Of a DNA stretch of 64,000 bases, positions 44,307 to 52,272 are shown piece after piece. This stretch comes from Catellatospora sichuanensis (GTDB lineage Bacteria > Actinomycetota > Actinomycetes > Mycobacteriales > Micromonosporaceae): the NCBI RefSeq assembly GCF_007483665.1, contig NZ_VIQO01000012.1:186001-250000 (forward strand), given 5' to 3'. The notes under the pieces are model-generated. The model was given only the letters and a program-made list of their open reading frames with translations, searched no databases and was not told the origin of the DNA. Position 1 is the stretch's first letter, and every line of letters starts with the position of its first letter. Both the position numbers and the translations under genes were made by a program.

Positions 44307-44990
44307 ATGATCCGCACCGACATTCTCGTCAATTCACCCATCTTCCTCATCGGCCTGGTCGACACGCTGACCAAGGCCGGCATCAAAGTCGTCGCCAGGC
44401 GAACCTCGCCCACAGTGGACGCGTCCTGCCTCGCGGATGCAGCTGTGATCGACGTTGACGCGCTTCGGATACCCGACGACCTGACGCATATCACCGAGGT
44501 GGCCAAAAGCGCGGCGGTCCTGGTCCTCAGCAACTCGGACTGCATCGAGGCCGAGATGTACCTGCGCGCCGGAGCGTTGGGGGTCGTGAGCAAACTGGAG
44601 TCCTGCGAGGGCATCATCGGCGCGATCCGGGCGGTGACGTCCGGAAGCCGCGTCTGGCCGGCCGAGTCCGGTGGCGAGCCCACCGCGCTGCACGCCGACA
44701 CATCGGGCTACCACCTGTCCGAGCGCGAGGAGCAGGTGCTGCGGCAGATCTCCCGTGGCCTGACCCACGGTCAGATCGCCACCCGGTTGTGCATCAGCCC
44801 GCATACGGTCGACACCTATGTCAAGCGCATCCGGGCCAAGCTCGGCGTTGGCAACAAGGCGGAACTCACCCGGGCTGCGCTGCTCGGCCGACCTGCCGCC
44901 GAGAGCCGAGACACCCGGTTGCCCAAACAACGAGACACCCGGTTGCCCAAACAATCGGAGACCGCGTCGCTCATCAGGGAGGTTGCATGA
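44307..44990 (+). CDS. NarL/LuxR-family response regulator
   Basis: A 227-residue regulator. Residues 1-115 form a receiver-like domain (ILVNSPIFLIGLVDTL, AAVIDVDALRIP, AAVLVLSNS, GALGVVSKLES). The acidic pocket is incomplete, so phosphorylation is uncertain. Residues about 140-200 form the LuxR helix-turn-helix: LSEREEQVLRQISRGLTHGQIATRLCISPHTVDTYVKRIRAKLG. Similar regulators control lipopeptide clusters in actinomycetes. The C-terminal tail contains two exact copies of RDTRLPKQ. The ATG has GGGGGCGAAAC upstream. It likely controls the right arm beginning at 45158. Confidence 0.85.
   Translation: MIRTDILVNSPIFLIGLVDTLTKAGIKVVARRTSPTVDASCLADAAVIDVDALRIPDDLTHITEVAKSAAVLVLSNSDCIEAEMYLRAGALGVVSKLESCEGIIGAIRAVTSGSRVWPAESGGEPTALHADTSGYHLSEREEQVLRQISRGLTHGQIATRLCISPHTVDTYVKRIRAKLGVGNKAELTRAALLGRPAAESRDTRLPKQRDTRLPKQSETASLIREVA
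44907..44954 (+). repeat. Perfect 24-base tandem duplication in the LuxR gene
   Basis: The 24-base unit at 44907-44930 is repeated exactly at 44931-44954, in frame, adding a second RDTRLPKQ to the tail of the regulator. Perfect identity suggests a recent slippage or duplication event. Confidence 0.9.
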
Positions 44991-45051
44991 CGCCGCCCGG
45001 TGACGCGCACGGCATCCATCCCGGGGCGGCGGCGGCCCGACCCTGGTTCCG

Positions 45052-45086
45052 GTGACAAGACGCCCCAGCCGGCGGAACCCTACGGT
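45052..45086 (+). promoter_or_regulatory. Promoter-like elements shared with the duplicated block
   Basis: GTGACAAGAC at 45052 and CCTACGGT ending at 45086 recur upstream of the paralogous pseudogene (58847-58880), with 23 and 22 bases between GTGACA and TACGGT. The intervening bases have diverged. TACGGT could be a -10 box, but the spacing to GTGACA is longer than the sigma-70 ideal, so another sigma factor or an activator site is possible. Confidence 0.35.
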
Positions 45087-45157
45087 GTGCTCAACGTGGC
45101 GGCTGACGCCAGACACGTCCGACCAGCGATCACGGTCATTACGAGGAGGGAATCACG

Positions 45158-46087
45158 GTGGCTGAAAGCGTTGTCCAAAAGGTGACCCAGGGTCTGACGG
45201 CCGAACAAGTCCAGTTCTTCACGGAGAACGGGTTCATCGGCCCCTTCGACCTCTACTCCGAGGAAGAGGCTCCGCTGGTCTGGAGCCAGGCCATGATCGA
45301 TATGGTCACGTCCGAGAACAAGCCGCACAACTCGACCAAAATCAACTACGACCGCCATCTCGACTGTGAAGCGCTGTCCCGGCATATCGCCCACCCGGCG
45401 ATCGTCCACAAGCTGCAGAGCCTCATGGGCGACGACATCATGTGCTGGAAGACGAACATCTTCGAGAAGGAGCCCGGCGACTCGGGAACGGGCTGGCACC
45501 AGGTCGAGGCATTCACTATATACGACGAGGCGGAAACCGTCTCGTATCCCTCACTGCGCTACACCGAGGAGTCCACGGCCGCCACGCAGGAGCTAACCGT
45601 CTGGGCGGCCTTCTCCGAGGCGGACAAGGAGCACGGCTGCCTACGCTTCCTGCCCGGCAGCCACAAACAGTGGTACTACGACGAGTCGAAGCCGATGACG
45701 TACAACGTCGAGAGCAAGGCCCACGACTTCTTCGGCTACGACTACTCAGAGCTCAAGCTCGACAAGGACTGGGATCCGAACAGTCACGAGATCGTCGACA
45801 TGGAGTTGAAGCCCGGCCAGTTCGTCATCTTCCTGGCCAAGTGCGTCCACGGCTCGCACCCCAACACGAGTGCCACCAGGCGCGTGGGGTTGGCGTCGCG
45901 TTACGTCTCGCCGTCCGTGCGGGTCTACGAGCACATCGACCGTCTCAGCGGGTTCGGCGACTCGATCGACCTCGACTACCACGGATGCGTCATGGTCTCC
46001 GGCGAGGACAAGTACGGGCACAACCGGATGTACCGGGAGAACCTCAACGGCTTCCCCTTCCCGAAGGTCGAGTCCGATGGCCACTGA
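45158..46087 (+). CDS. SyrB2-like nonheme Fe(II)/2-oxoglutarate enzyme (putative halogenase)
   Basis: The 309-residue protein is close to the SyrB2/CytC3 family of carrier-dependent aliphatic halogenases: TGWHQVEAF, ITVWTAF-like LTVWAAFSEADKEHGCLRFLPGSHK, FFGYDYSELKLDKDW, PGQFVIFLAKCVHGSHPN and VGLASRYVSPSVRVYE. His114 and His231 are the expected iron ligands and Arg248 the oxoglutarate anchor. At the position of the third ligand (Asp/Glu in hydroxylases, Ala or Gly in halogenases) it has Val116, so a halide site is possible but not proven. It would act on an aminoacyl group held by the carrier encoded next. GTG 45158 has a strong GAGGAGGG site. Confidence 0.8.
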   Translation: MAESVVQKVTQGLTAEQVQFFTENGFIGPFDLYSEEEAPLVWSQAMIDMVTSENKPHNSTKINYDRHLDCEALSRHIAHPAIVHKLQSLMGDDIMCWKTNIFEKEPGDSGTGWHQVEAFTIYDEAETVSYPSLRYTEESTAATQELTVWAAFSEADKEHGCLRFLPGSHKQWYYDESKPMTYNVESKAHDFFGYDYSELKLDKDWDPNSHEIVDMELKPGQFVIFLAKCVHGSHPNTSATRRVGLASRYVSPSVRVYEHIDRLSGFGDSIDLDYHGCVMVSGEDKYGHNRMYRENLNGFPFPKVESDGH

Positions 46088-46358
46088 CGACTACCGGCAG
46101 AGGTTCGCCGAGATCCTCGCGACTCAACCTTTCGGCGACGGTCTCACCTACGAGCAGGTCGTCCGGGCGCGGTCGCGGCAGGAACTGGGCATCAGCTCGC
46201 TGAACATGATCATCGTGCTGATGAACTACATCAAGAAGTACACGGACGGCACCATCACCGTCCGCCCGGAATGGGTCTCCCGGCTCAACGACATCGACGG
46301 CATCGTCTCCGTACTCCGAGAGATCGATGCGATCGGCGTCGAACCGGCTCGGTCCTGA
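46077..46358 (+). CDS. Stand-alone carrier protein partner of the halogenase-like enzyme
   Basis: A 93-residue carrier: FAEILATQPF, then ELGISSLNMIIVLMNYIKKY, where the second serine of ISSL fits the phosphopantetheine site, then DGTITVRPEWVSRLNDIDGIVSVLREI. It is an unusual, short carrier close to those working with KAS III-like transferases. The ATG at 46077 overlaps the end of the halogenase-like gene by 11 bases, so the pair is made together. The loading enzyme is probably the A domain at 47341 or the free A domain at 24062. Confidence 0.75.
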   Translation: MATDDYRQRFAEILATQPFGDGLTYEQVVRARSRQELGISSLNMIIVLMNYIKKYTDGTITVRPEWVSRLNDIDGIVSVLREIDAIGVEPARS

Positions 46359-46414
46359 CGTCGCCACCTCGCCGGGCCCGGCAATTCCCGACCCTCTGCC
46401 GATCGAAGGGAACC

Positions 46415-47344
46415 ATGATCTCGGATCACGAAGACATCGGCATCGGCTCGTTCGCGTGCGCCTTCGGCGATGTGGAATGCAAGCCGGAGAACATCCCTGA
46501 TTTCGGCGCCCTCTGGGAGACCGTGTCGTTCGGCACCGACTTCCGTGAGATGGGATGTACGACGTACCGGAAAATGTCCGGGCCGGTCGAAGACTATGTC
46601 GTGGACGCCGTGCGCCGAACCCTCCGGGACGCCGGCGTCGCCGCCGCGGACATCGACCACCTTGTGTTCGCGACCAGCGACCCGACCTTGGCTCTGTTGC
46701 CGTCCGACTTCGCGAGCCGAGTGCTACTCGCCTTGGGAATGAACGACTGCGTCCCTCATGTCATGTCCTATCAGCGGTGCTGCAGCTCGCTGACCGCGCT
46801 TCGGCACGGTCAGCGGCTGTTGGCCGATCCGGAGGCGACCCACGTGGTGGTCGTCGCCGTGGACTTCGTGCCGCACGACCGCGACCGGGTGCTCCCCTAC
46901 GCGATGTTCGGTGACGCGGCCGCGAGCTGCCTGCTGTCCCGCCGGCCGGGACTCGTGCGGCTGGTCTCGTCCGCGGTGAAGATCGACCCGGAGGGATTGC
47001 GCGGCCGCGACACGTTCGTCTCGCGCAAGGATGTCGCCGAACGGACGCTGTCCGCGGTGCTCCGGGCCGGCGGCCGGCAGCAGGCACAGATATCCAAGGT
47101 GTTCGCGGCCAACCTGCACAAGCCGCTGACGCTATTCAACGCGACATCCGTCGGTCTGCGCCCGGACACCCTGCACTTCGCCGACACGCTCGCCGCCTAC
47201 GGACACTGTGGAAACGCCGATTGGATGATCAACCTGGCCGATTTCCACGAGCGGTTCGGCATTCAGCCCGGACAGACGTATCTGGCGCAGTCCCTGGCGC
47301 CGGGGTTCTACGCCTGCGGACTCTTCGAAGGAAGCGCGCAGTGA
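46415..47344 (+). CDS. KAS III-like (FabH/CerJ-type) acyltransferase or condensing enzyme
   Basis: A 309-residue thiolase-fold protein: DHLVFATSDPTLALLPSDFASRV, SYQRCCSSLTALRHGQRLL with active-site Cys122 or Cys123, VVVVAVDF, PYAMFGDAAASCLLS and the C-terminal AYGHCGNADWMIN. FabH uses Cys-His-Asn; here the HQAN box reads FAAN and the GNTS box reads GHCGN, so the mechanism differs from a normal beta-ketoacyl synthase. CerJ-like members transfer acyl groups. It may move the processed acyl group off the neighbouring carrier. The ATG at 46415 follows CGAAGGG. Confidence 0.75.
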   Translation: MISDHEDIGIGSFACAFGDVECKPENIPDFGALWETVSFGTDFREMGCTTYRKMSGPVEDYVVDAVRRTLRDAGVAAADIDHLVFATSDPTLALLPSDFASRVLLALGMNDCVPHVMSYQRCCSSLTALRHGQRLLADPEATHVVVVAVDFVPHDRDRVLPYAMFGDAAASCLLSRRPGLVRLVSSAVKIDPEGLRGRDTFVSRKDVAERTLSAVLRAGGRQQAQISKVFAANLHKPLTLFNATSVGLRPDTLHFADTLAAYGHCGNADWMINLADFHERFGIQPGQTYLAQSLAPGFYACGLFEGSAQ

Positions 47345-49743
47345 GCGGGTATCTGTCCACAACGGAGTGCATCGGACCGATCGCCCTACCGGACGGCGTG
47401 CTGGAAACCCTGCACTCCCTCGCTCGGGCGGCCGGCGTGGACAACTTCGACCCGCTGTCCCTCTGCGCCGGTGTACTGGCCGAGCGGCTGCCACGCCCGG
47501 GCACCCATTGCCGCATCCGGGTCACCCGGGGGCCGGTCGAGGCGATCGTTGGGGCGACCGGCGCCCCGGACCTGTCCCTCAACTTCCGCGAGGCGCTCCG
47601 GCAGGCCCGCCGGCCGCGGAACACCATCGTGCCCGGACCGGGGGGCGACGACGAACCGGTCGCCGTGACGATCCTGTTCGTCCGGTCCGGCCGGCAGCTG
47701 TACGTCGAGACCATGACGGACTCGTCCGACCTCCCCACCGCGCAGGCCTGGGCGCGCTCCTTCCTGCAACTGCTGACCAGCATGGCGAACGAACCCGATC
47801 GGCCGATGCTCGACCATCCGCTGGTCGGCGCCGAGGAACGCGAGCGGATCCTGCACGGCCTCAACCCGCAGCGCAACCCGGATATCCGATACCGCACGAT
47901 GGCCGAACCGTTCCAGGCGCAGGTGGAGCGAACCCCGGATTCGATCGCGTTGCAGGACGAGAACGGGGACACGGTCAGCTACCGGGAGCTGAACGAGCGC
48001 GCGAACCGGCTGGCCCACCACCTGCGCGAGCGCGGTGCCCGCCCGGGTACTCGGATAGGCGTCTTCCTCCAGCGCGGCATCCACCAGGTTGTCGCGTTCT
48101 ACGCCGCGGCCAAGACCGGCGCCACCTACGTTCCCCTGGACGCCGACCTGCCGGACCAGCGCATCGCGTTGATGCTGGCGGACTCGGCGCCAAACCACGT
48201 GCTGACCGATCCGGCCTGCCACGCTCGCCTGCCCGACGGCGCGTGGGAGATCCACGACGTTCACGCGGAGCGCACATGGTCCGGCCGGCCCGCGACGAAT
48301 CCGGATCTCGACGGCGGCCCGGGTGGCGTGGCCTCCGAGCCGGTCCACATCCTCTACACGTCGGGGACGACCGGCCGCCCCAAGGGCGTGGCCTCCCGCA
48401 CGGCCGGCACCCTGGCCAACGTCTTCTGGATGCAGCGCCAGTACCCGTACCATCTCGGCGATACGGCCCTGTACAAGACCTACGCCGGGTTCGACGTGCA
48501 CATCTGGGAGATCTTCTGGCCGCTCTACCATGGGGCGCGGTTGGTGATCTGCCGGCCCGGCGGCGAGCGCGATCCGCGGCACCTCGCCGGACTCATCCGG
48601 GACCACGACGTGTCGATGATCTTCCTGGTGACGACGCTGGTGCCGGCTTTCCTGGACGAGATGTCTCGGGTCGGGTCCCACGCGCTGCGGTGGTTGGTGT
48701 GCGGCGGCGAGTCGATGAGCCCGCGGATCCCGGCGGCCTTCCACGCCGCGCTGCCCGGCAGCACCCTCGTCAACGCCTTCGGTCCCACCGAGGCCGGTTC
48801 GGTCACCGACAACGTCATCGAGCCCGGCTGGGACGGCGTCGTCGTTCCGGTCGGCCGTCCCGCGGACAACTTCCGGGCAACCGTCCTGGACACCAACCTC
48901 GATCTTGTCCCGGTCGGCACGCCCGGGGAGGTGTACATCAGCGGTGTTGTCGGCCTGGCGGACGGCTACTGGCGGCAGCCGGGCAGGACCGCGGAGCGGT
49001 TCGTCGCGGATCCCCACGGGTCGCCGGGGTCGCGGATGTACCGCACCGGTGATCTCTGTCGGCTTCGCGAGGACGGCGCGCTGGAGCACCTCGGCCGGAT
49101 CGACCGGCAGGTCAAGATCCGTGGCCTGCGGATCGAACCCGGTGAGGTCGAGGCGGTGCTGGCCGCTCACCCCGCGGTCGGCGACTGCGCGGTGATCGCC
49201 CACGGGTCGCCGCCCCGCCTGCTCGCCTTCGTCGTCCCCGCCGGCGGGCGCACCACCGCCGACCTGGACCCCGCGGCGCTCCTCGAACTCGCGGCCGGAC
49301 TGCCCCGCCAGATGCGGCCCGCGCAGGTCGTGCCCGTGGACCGTCTTCCGGCGACGGTGAACGGAAAGCTGGACCACAACGAGCTGATCAGGATCTGGCA
49401 GGCGTCGACCGTGCCCGAGCGTACGGTCGTGCCCCCCGCCGACGAGCTGGAAGCCACCCTCGTCGAGATCTACCGGCGGGTCCTGGGGCGGTCGCCGATC
49501 AGCGTCCTGGACACGTTCGTCGAGCTCGGCGGCCACTCGATCCTCACGTTCCGGCTACGCGACGAGTGCCAGGCGATCCTGCGAACCGCGCCCGACCTGA
49601 CGAAACTCCTTGACGGGACATTGCGCGACGTGGCCGCGGCGATCCGCGACGGAGGGTGCCCACCCGAGACGAAGGTTTCCGTCACCGCTGGAGCCGCTGG
49701 ACGAGAACTGGAGGACGGTTCTGGACACGCTGACGACCGGTGA
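47341..49743 (+). CDS. NRPS A-PCP protein with a short N-terminal condensation remnant
   Basis: An 800-residue protein. The first 170 residues lack a usable condensation active site but end in the linker found before A domains (ERILHGLNPQRNPDI), so they look like the C-terminal part of a condensation domain. The A domain has A3 LYTSGTTGRPKG, A4 AGFDVHIWEI, A5 NAFGPTEAGSV, A7 YRTGDLC, A8 GRIDRQVKIRGLRIEPGEVEAV and A10 VNGKLDHN. The PCP is FVELGGHSILTF. It resembles the SyrB1 or CytC1 type loading partner of carrier-dependent halogenases. GTG 47341 overlaps the KAS-like stop (GTGA). Confidence 0.85.
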   Translation: MSGYLSTTECIGPIALPDGVLETLHSLARAAGVDNFDPLSLCAGVLAERLPRPGTHCRIRVTRGPVEAIVGATGAPDLSLNFREALRQARRPRNTIVPGPGGDDEPVAVTILFVRSGRQLYVETMTDSSDLPTAQAWARSFLQLLTSMANEPDRPMLDHPLVGAEERERILHGLNPQRNPDIRYRTMAEPFQAQVERTPDSIALQDENGDTVSYRELNERANRLAHHLRERGARPGTRIGVFLQRGIHQVVAFYAAAKTGATYVPLDADLPDQRIALMLADSAPNHVLTDPACHARLPDGAWEIHDVHAERTWSGRPATNPDLDGGPGGVASEPVHILYTSGTTGRPKGVASRTAGTLANVFWMQRQYPYHLGDTALYKTYAGFDVHIWEIFWPLYHGARLVICRPGGERDPRHLAGLIRDHDVSMIFLVTTLVPAFLDEMSRVGSHALRWLVCGGESMSPRIPAAFHAALPGSTLVNAFGPTEAGSVTDNVIEPGWDGVVVPVGRPADNFRATVLDTNLDLVPVGTPGEVYISGVVGLADGYWRQPGRTAERFVADPHGSPGSRMYRTGDLCRLREDGALEHLGRIDRQVKIRGLRIEPGEVEAVLAAHPAVGDCAVIAHGSPPRLLAFVVPAGGRTTADLDPAALLELAAGLPRQMRPAQVVPVDRLPATVNGKLDHNELIRIWQASTVPERTVVPPADELEATLVEIYRRVLGRSPISVLDTFVELGGHSILTFRLRDECQAILRTAPDLTKLLDGTLRDVAAAIRDGGCPPETKVSVTAGAAGRELEDGSGHADDR

Positions 49744-49808
49744 CGCGGAGAAGCTCGCTCAAACGGCGCCTCGATCCGGAGAACCTTTCCGGTAAAACTT
49801 CAACATCG

Positions 49809-49825
49809 ATCCGGGTTGGCCGGAT
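49809..49825 (+). promoter_or_regulatory. Perfect hairpin abutting a ribosome binding site
   Basis: ATCCGG (49809-49814), a 5-base loop and CCGGAT (49820-49825) form a perfect stem directly before the GAAGGAAA ribosome binding site of the LLM oxidoreductase gene. It could modulate translation or mark the end of the upstream transcript. Confidence 0.3.
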
Positions 49826-49837
49826 GAAGGAAAACAC

Positions 49838-50728
49838 ATGCGATTCGGCATCCAGATCGTCCCGGAGGACCGTTGGCAGACGGCGCGCGTGAAGTGGCGC
49901 CGGGCCGAGCAGATGGGATTCGATCACGCGTGGACCTATGACCACCTGAACTGGCGGGCGTTCCGCGCGAAGGACTGGTTCACCCTCGTCCCGACGCTGA
50001 CCGCGGCGGCCGTGGAGACCGAACGGATCGGGCTGGGCGTCCTGGTCGCCTCGCCCAACCTGCGACATCCGGTGTACCTGGCCAAGGAAGTCGCCGCCAT
50101 CGAGGACATCTCCGGCGGCCGCTTCATCCTCGGTCTCGGCGCCGGTGCCGAGGGCTTCGACGCCACCATGACCCGCCGGACCGCGTGGAGCCGGCGGGAG
50201 CGGACCGAGCGGTTCGCGGAATACGTGCGGCTCACCGACTCGCTCCTGCGGCAGCCGGTCACCACCTTCGACGGCCGCTACTACGTCGCCGACGAGGTTC
50301 ATTCGTACCCACTGTGCCAGCAGCGGCCCCGCGTCCCGTTCGCCGTCGCCGCCGCCGGGGCCCGCGGCATGCGCTTGGCGGCCGAGTACGGCTCGTACTG
50401 GGTGACGACGGGCGAGCCCAACCGGGTCGAGAGCGCGCCGTACGAACAGGCGCTCCCCGTCGTCCGCCGGCAGGTGGAGGCGCTCGAGAAGGCCTGCGTG
50501 GAGGTCGGCCGTGACCCGGCCACGGTGGCCCGGTTGCTGGTCTGCGGCCCGTCCGTGGGCGGTGTTCTCGAGTCGCCGGCGGCGTTCTTCGATGCAGCGG
50601 GCCGATTCGCCGAAGCCGGCATTACGGATTTCGTCGTGCATTGGCCTCGGCGCAGCGAACCCTATTCGGGAAAGGTGGAGATCTTGGAGAAAGTGGCCGA
50701 GGACCTGGATCGTCACCGGAACACGTGA
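49838..50728 (+). CDS. LLM-class flavin/F420-dependent oxidoreductase
   Basis: A 296-residue TIM-barrel protein of the luciferase-like monooxygenase family: MRFGIQIVPEDRW, GFDHAWTYDHL, RIGLGVLVASPNLRHPVYLAKEVAAIEDISGGRFILGLGAGA and VPFAVAAAGARGMRLAAEYG. Members use FMN or F420. In antibiotic clusters they often hydroxylate or reduce tethered or free precursors. The ATG at 49838 has GAAGGAAA upstream. It starts a run of small tailoring genes all on the plus strand. Confidence 0.85.
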   Translation: MRFGIQIVPEDRWQTARVKWRRAEQMGFDHAWTYDHLNWRAFRAKDWFTLVPTLTAAAVETERIGLGVLVASPNLRHPVYLAKEVAAIEDISGGRFILGLGAGAEGFDATMTRRTAWSRRERTERFAEYVRLTDSLLRQPVTTFDGRYYVADEVHSYPLCQQRPRVPFAVAAAGARGMRLAAEYGSYWVTTGEPNRVESAPYEQALPVVRRQVEALEKACVEVGRDPATVARLLVCGPSVGGVLESPAAFFDAAGRFAEAGITDFVVHWPRRSEPYSGKVEILEKVAEDLDRHRNT

Positions 50729-50803
50729 CCTGCGTACCGAACTGGGAGTCGCCTAGCGTATCGGGAGAGCCCCAAATTCGGCTGAGAGGGATTGCGTGAT
50801 CCG

Positions 50804-51667
50804 ATGCGAACCCACTATGTAGCGGACACCCCACTCGATGACGTCCGCCTCGCCAAAGACCTCGAGCACAGCGATTCACTTCCGTGGTCCGAAGCGCACA
50901 GCGACTACCTTTCCCGCGGCGCCTATAGGAGCTGCATGCTCTGGACCCCGGGCGGAGCCGATGGCGACGGGGTGGTCACCAAATACGATCACCGCCAGCC
51001 CGGCGCGTTCACGGAGTACGGCAACCAGCTTCCCTATCTCCGCGAGCTGATCAGCACGGTTGTCGATCTGGACCGGCTGAACTTCGTGCGGCTGGCGAAG
51101 GTACAGAACAGCGTGGGCTTACCGCACCGGGACCTGCTCGAGCTCAGCGACATCCCGGACGACACCCGCAACGCCCACCGGGTGCACATCCCCCTCGCCA
51201 CCAACGAGAACTGCTTCTTCAGCGAGGGCAACACCGTGTACCAGATGCGCCGGGGCGAGATCTGGTTCCTCGACGCCTCAGTGATCCACTCGCTAGCGGT
51301 GCTCTCCACCGAGGCGCGGATCCACCTCATGCTCGACTTCGCGAACGCGCCGTCCGAGAAGCCATTGATCACGATCCCGGGCCACAGCGTCGACGCCGGC
51401 ATTCCGGAGGACCGAATGGTCAAACGACCACCGGTCACCGATGCCGACCGCGCCAGCCTATTGCGGCTCGCCGACGTCATGACAATGGAAACGGTCGACG
51501 AGATATTCAGCATCGTCATCAAAAAGCATTACCGGTACGACGGTGGCGACGACTTCGTGTGGAGCACGATGATTGACATCGCGCACGCTAGCGGGGACAC
51601 CGAAGCCCTCCGGCACATCGAGGAGCTGCGTCGCTACTTCACCATCGAACGGTCCCCCTACACATAA
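50804..51667 (+). CDS. L-proline cis-3-hydroxylase-like Fe(II)/2-oxoglutarate dioxygenase
   Basis: A 287-residue protein with the layout of proline 3-hydroxylase, in the aspartyl/asparaginyl hydroxylase group. It has YLRELISTVVDLDRLNFVRLAKVQNSVGLPHRD, MRRGEIWFLDASVIHSLAVLS and a helical C-terminal domain ending in KKHYRYDGGDDFVW. The iron triad is His108, Asp110 and His162, with Arg172 for oxoglutarate, all in place. It likely beta-hydroxylates an amino acid, with proline the family's known substrate. ATG 50804 is preferred; TTG 50792 has a GAGAGGG site very close and is the alternative. Confidence 0.8.
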   Translation: MRTHYVADTPLDDVRLAKDLEHSDSLPWSEAHSDYLSRGAYRSCMLWTPGGADGDGVVTKYDHRQPGAFTEYGNQLPYLRELISTVVDLDRLNFVRLAKVQNSVGLPHRDLLELSDIPDDTRNAHRVHIPLATNENCFFSEGNTVYQMRRGEIWFLDASVIHSLAVLSTEARIHLMLDFANAPSEKPLITIPGHSVDAGIPEDRMVKRPPVTDADRASLLRLADVMTMETVDEIFSIVIKKHYRYDGGDDFVWSTMIDIAHASGDTEALRHIEELRRYFTIERSPYT

Positions 51668-51726
51668 CCGCGCGAGCCGCCGGCTGCCCGAGAAATGCGG
51701 AACTCCTCCGAAGACAGGAGAGAACC

Positions 51727-52272
51727 TTGGCTCCAACCACATCTGACGTGGCCGCGCCGGGCAAGCCCTCGGCCCGCCCGGTTCCGCTGACCGGGGCGAT
51801 CGACCACGTGGGCATCCAGACGATGGACCTGGAGAACGCCGTTCTCTGGTACCGGGAGTTTCTCGGCTGCACGGTCTCCTGGGAGATGAGCGGCGGCTTC
51901 TCCGACCTGAGCCGGCGGCGGCTCCCCGGCCTGACCCGCCTGGTCGAGGTGGCCGTGGGCGACATCCGCCTGCACCTGTTCACCCGCGACCGCGGTACGC
52001 ACGGGCCGCCGGCCGGCGAGGTGAACCAGTTCCAGCACCTGTGCATCCGGGTCGACACGCCGGAACAGCTGCGACTGTGGCGCGGCCGGTACCGGGAGCT
52101 GTACGAATCGGGCCGCTTCACCTTCGCTCGCGCCGAGCCGGCCACCGAGATCGACATCGACGGTCAGGGCATGCAGAGCTTCTACGCGTACGACGTGAAC
52201 GGCCTGGAGTTCGAATTCACCTACCTTCCGGATACCTCCGAGGGAACGGATGCCGCCGATGCATCCGCTTGA
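51727..52272 (+). CDS. VOC (glyoxalase/dioxygenase) family protein
   Basis: A 181-residue protein with a paired beta-alpha-beta-beta-beta fold: IDHVGIQTMDLENAVLWYREFLGC, IRLHLFTRDRG, VNQFQHLCIRVDTPEQL and QSFYAYDVNGLEFEFTY, with the metal-binding His, His and Glu of the family. Members are isomerases, dioxygenases or resistance proteins; which one is not visible. The TTG start at 51727 is well supported by AGGAGAG seven bases upstream. The stop lies inside the next gene's start region. Confidence 0.75.
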   Translation: MAPTTSDVAAPGKPSARPVPLTGAIDHVGIQTMDLENAVLWYREFLGCTVSWEMSGGFSDLSRRRLPGLTRLVEVAVGDIRLHLFTRDRGTHGPPAGEVNQFQHLCIRVDTPEQLRLWRGRYRELYESGRFTFARAEPATEIDIDGQGMQSFYAYDVNGLEFEFTYLPDTSEGTDAADASA

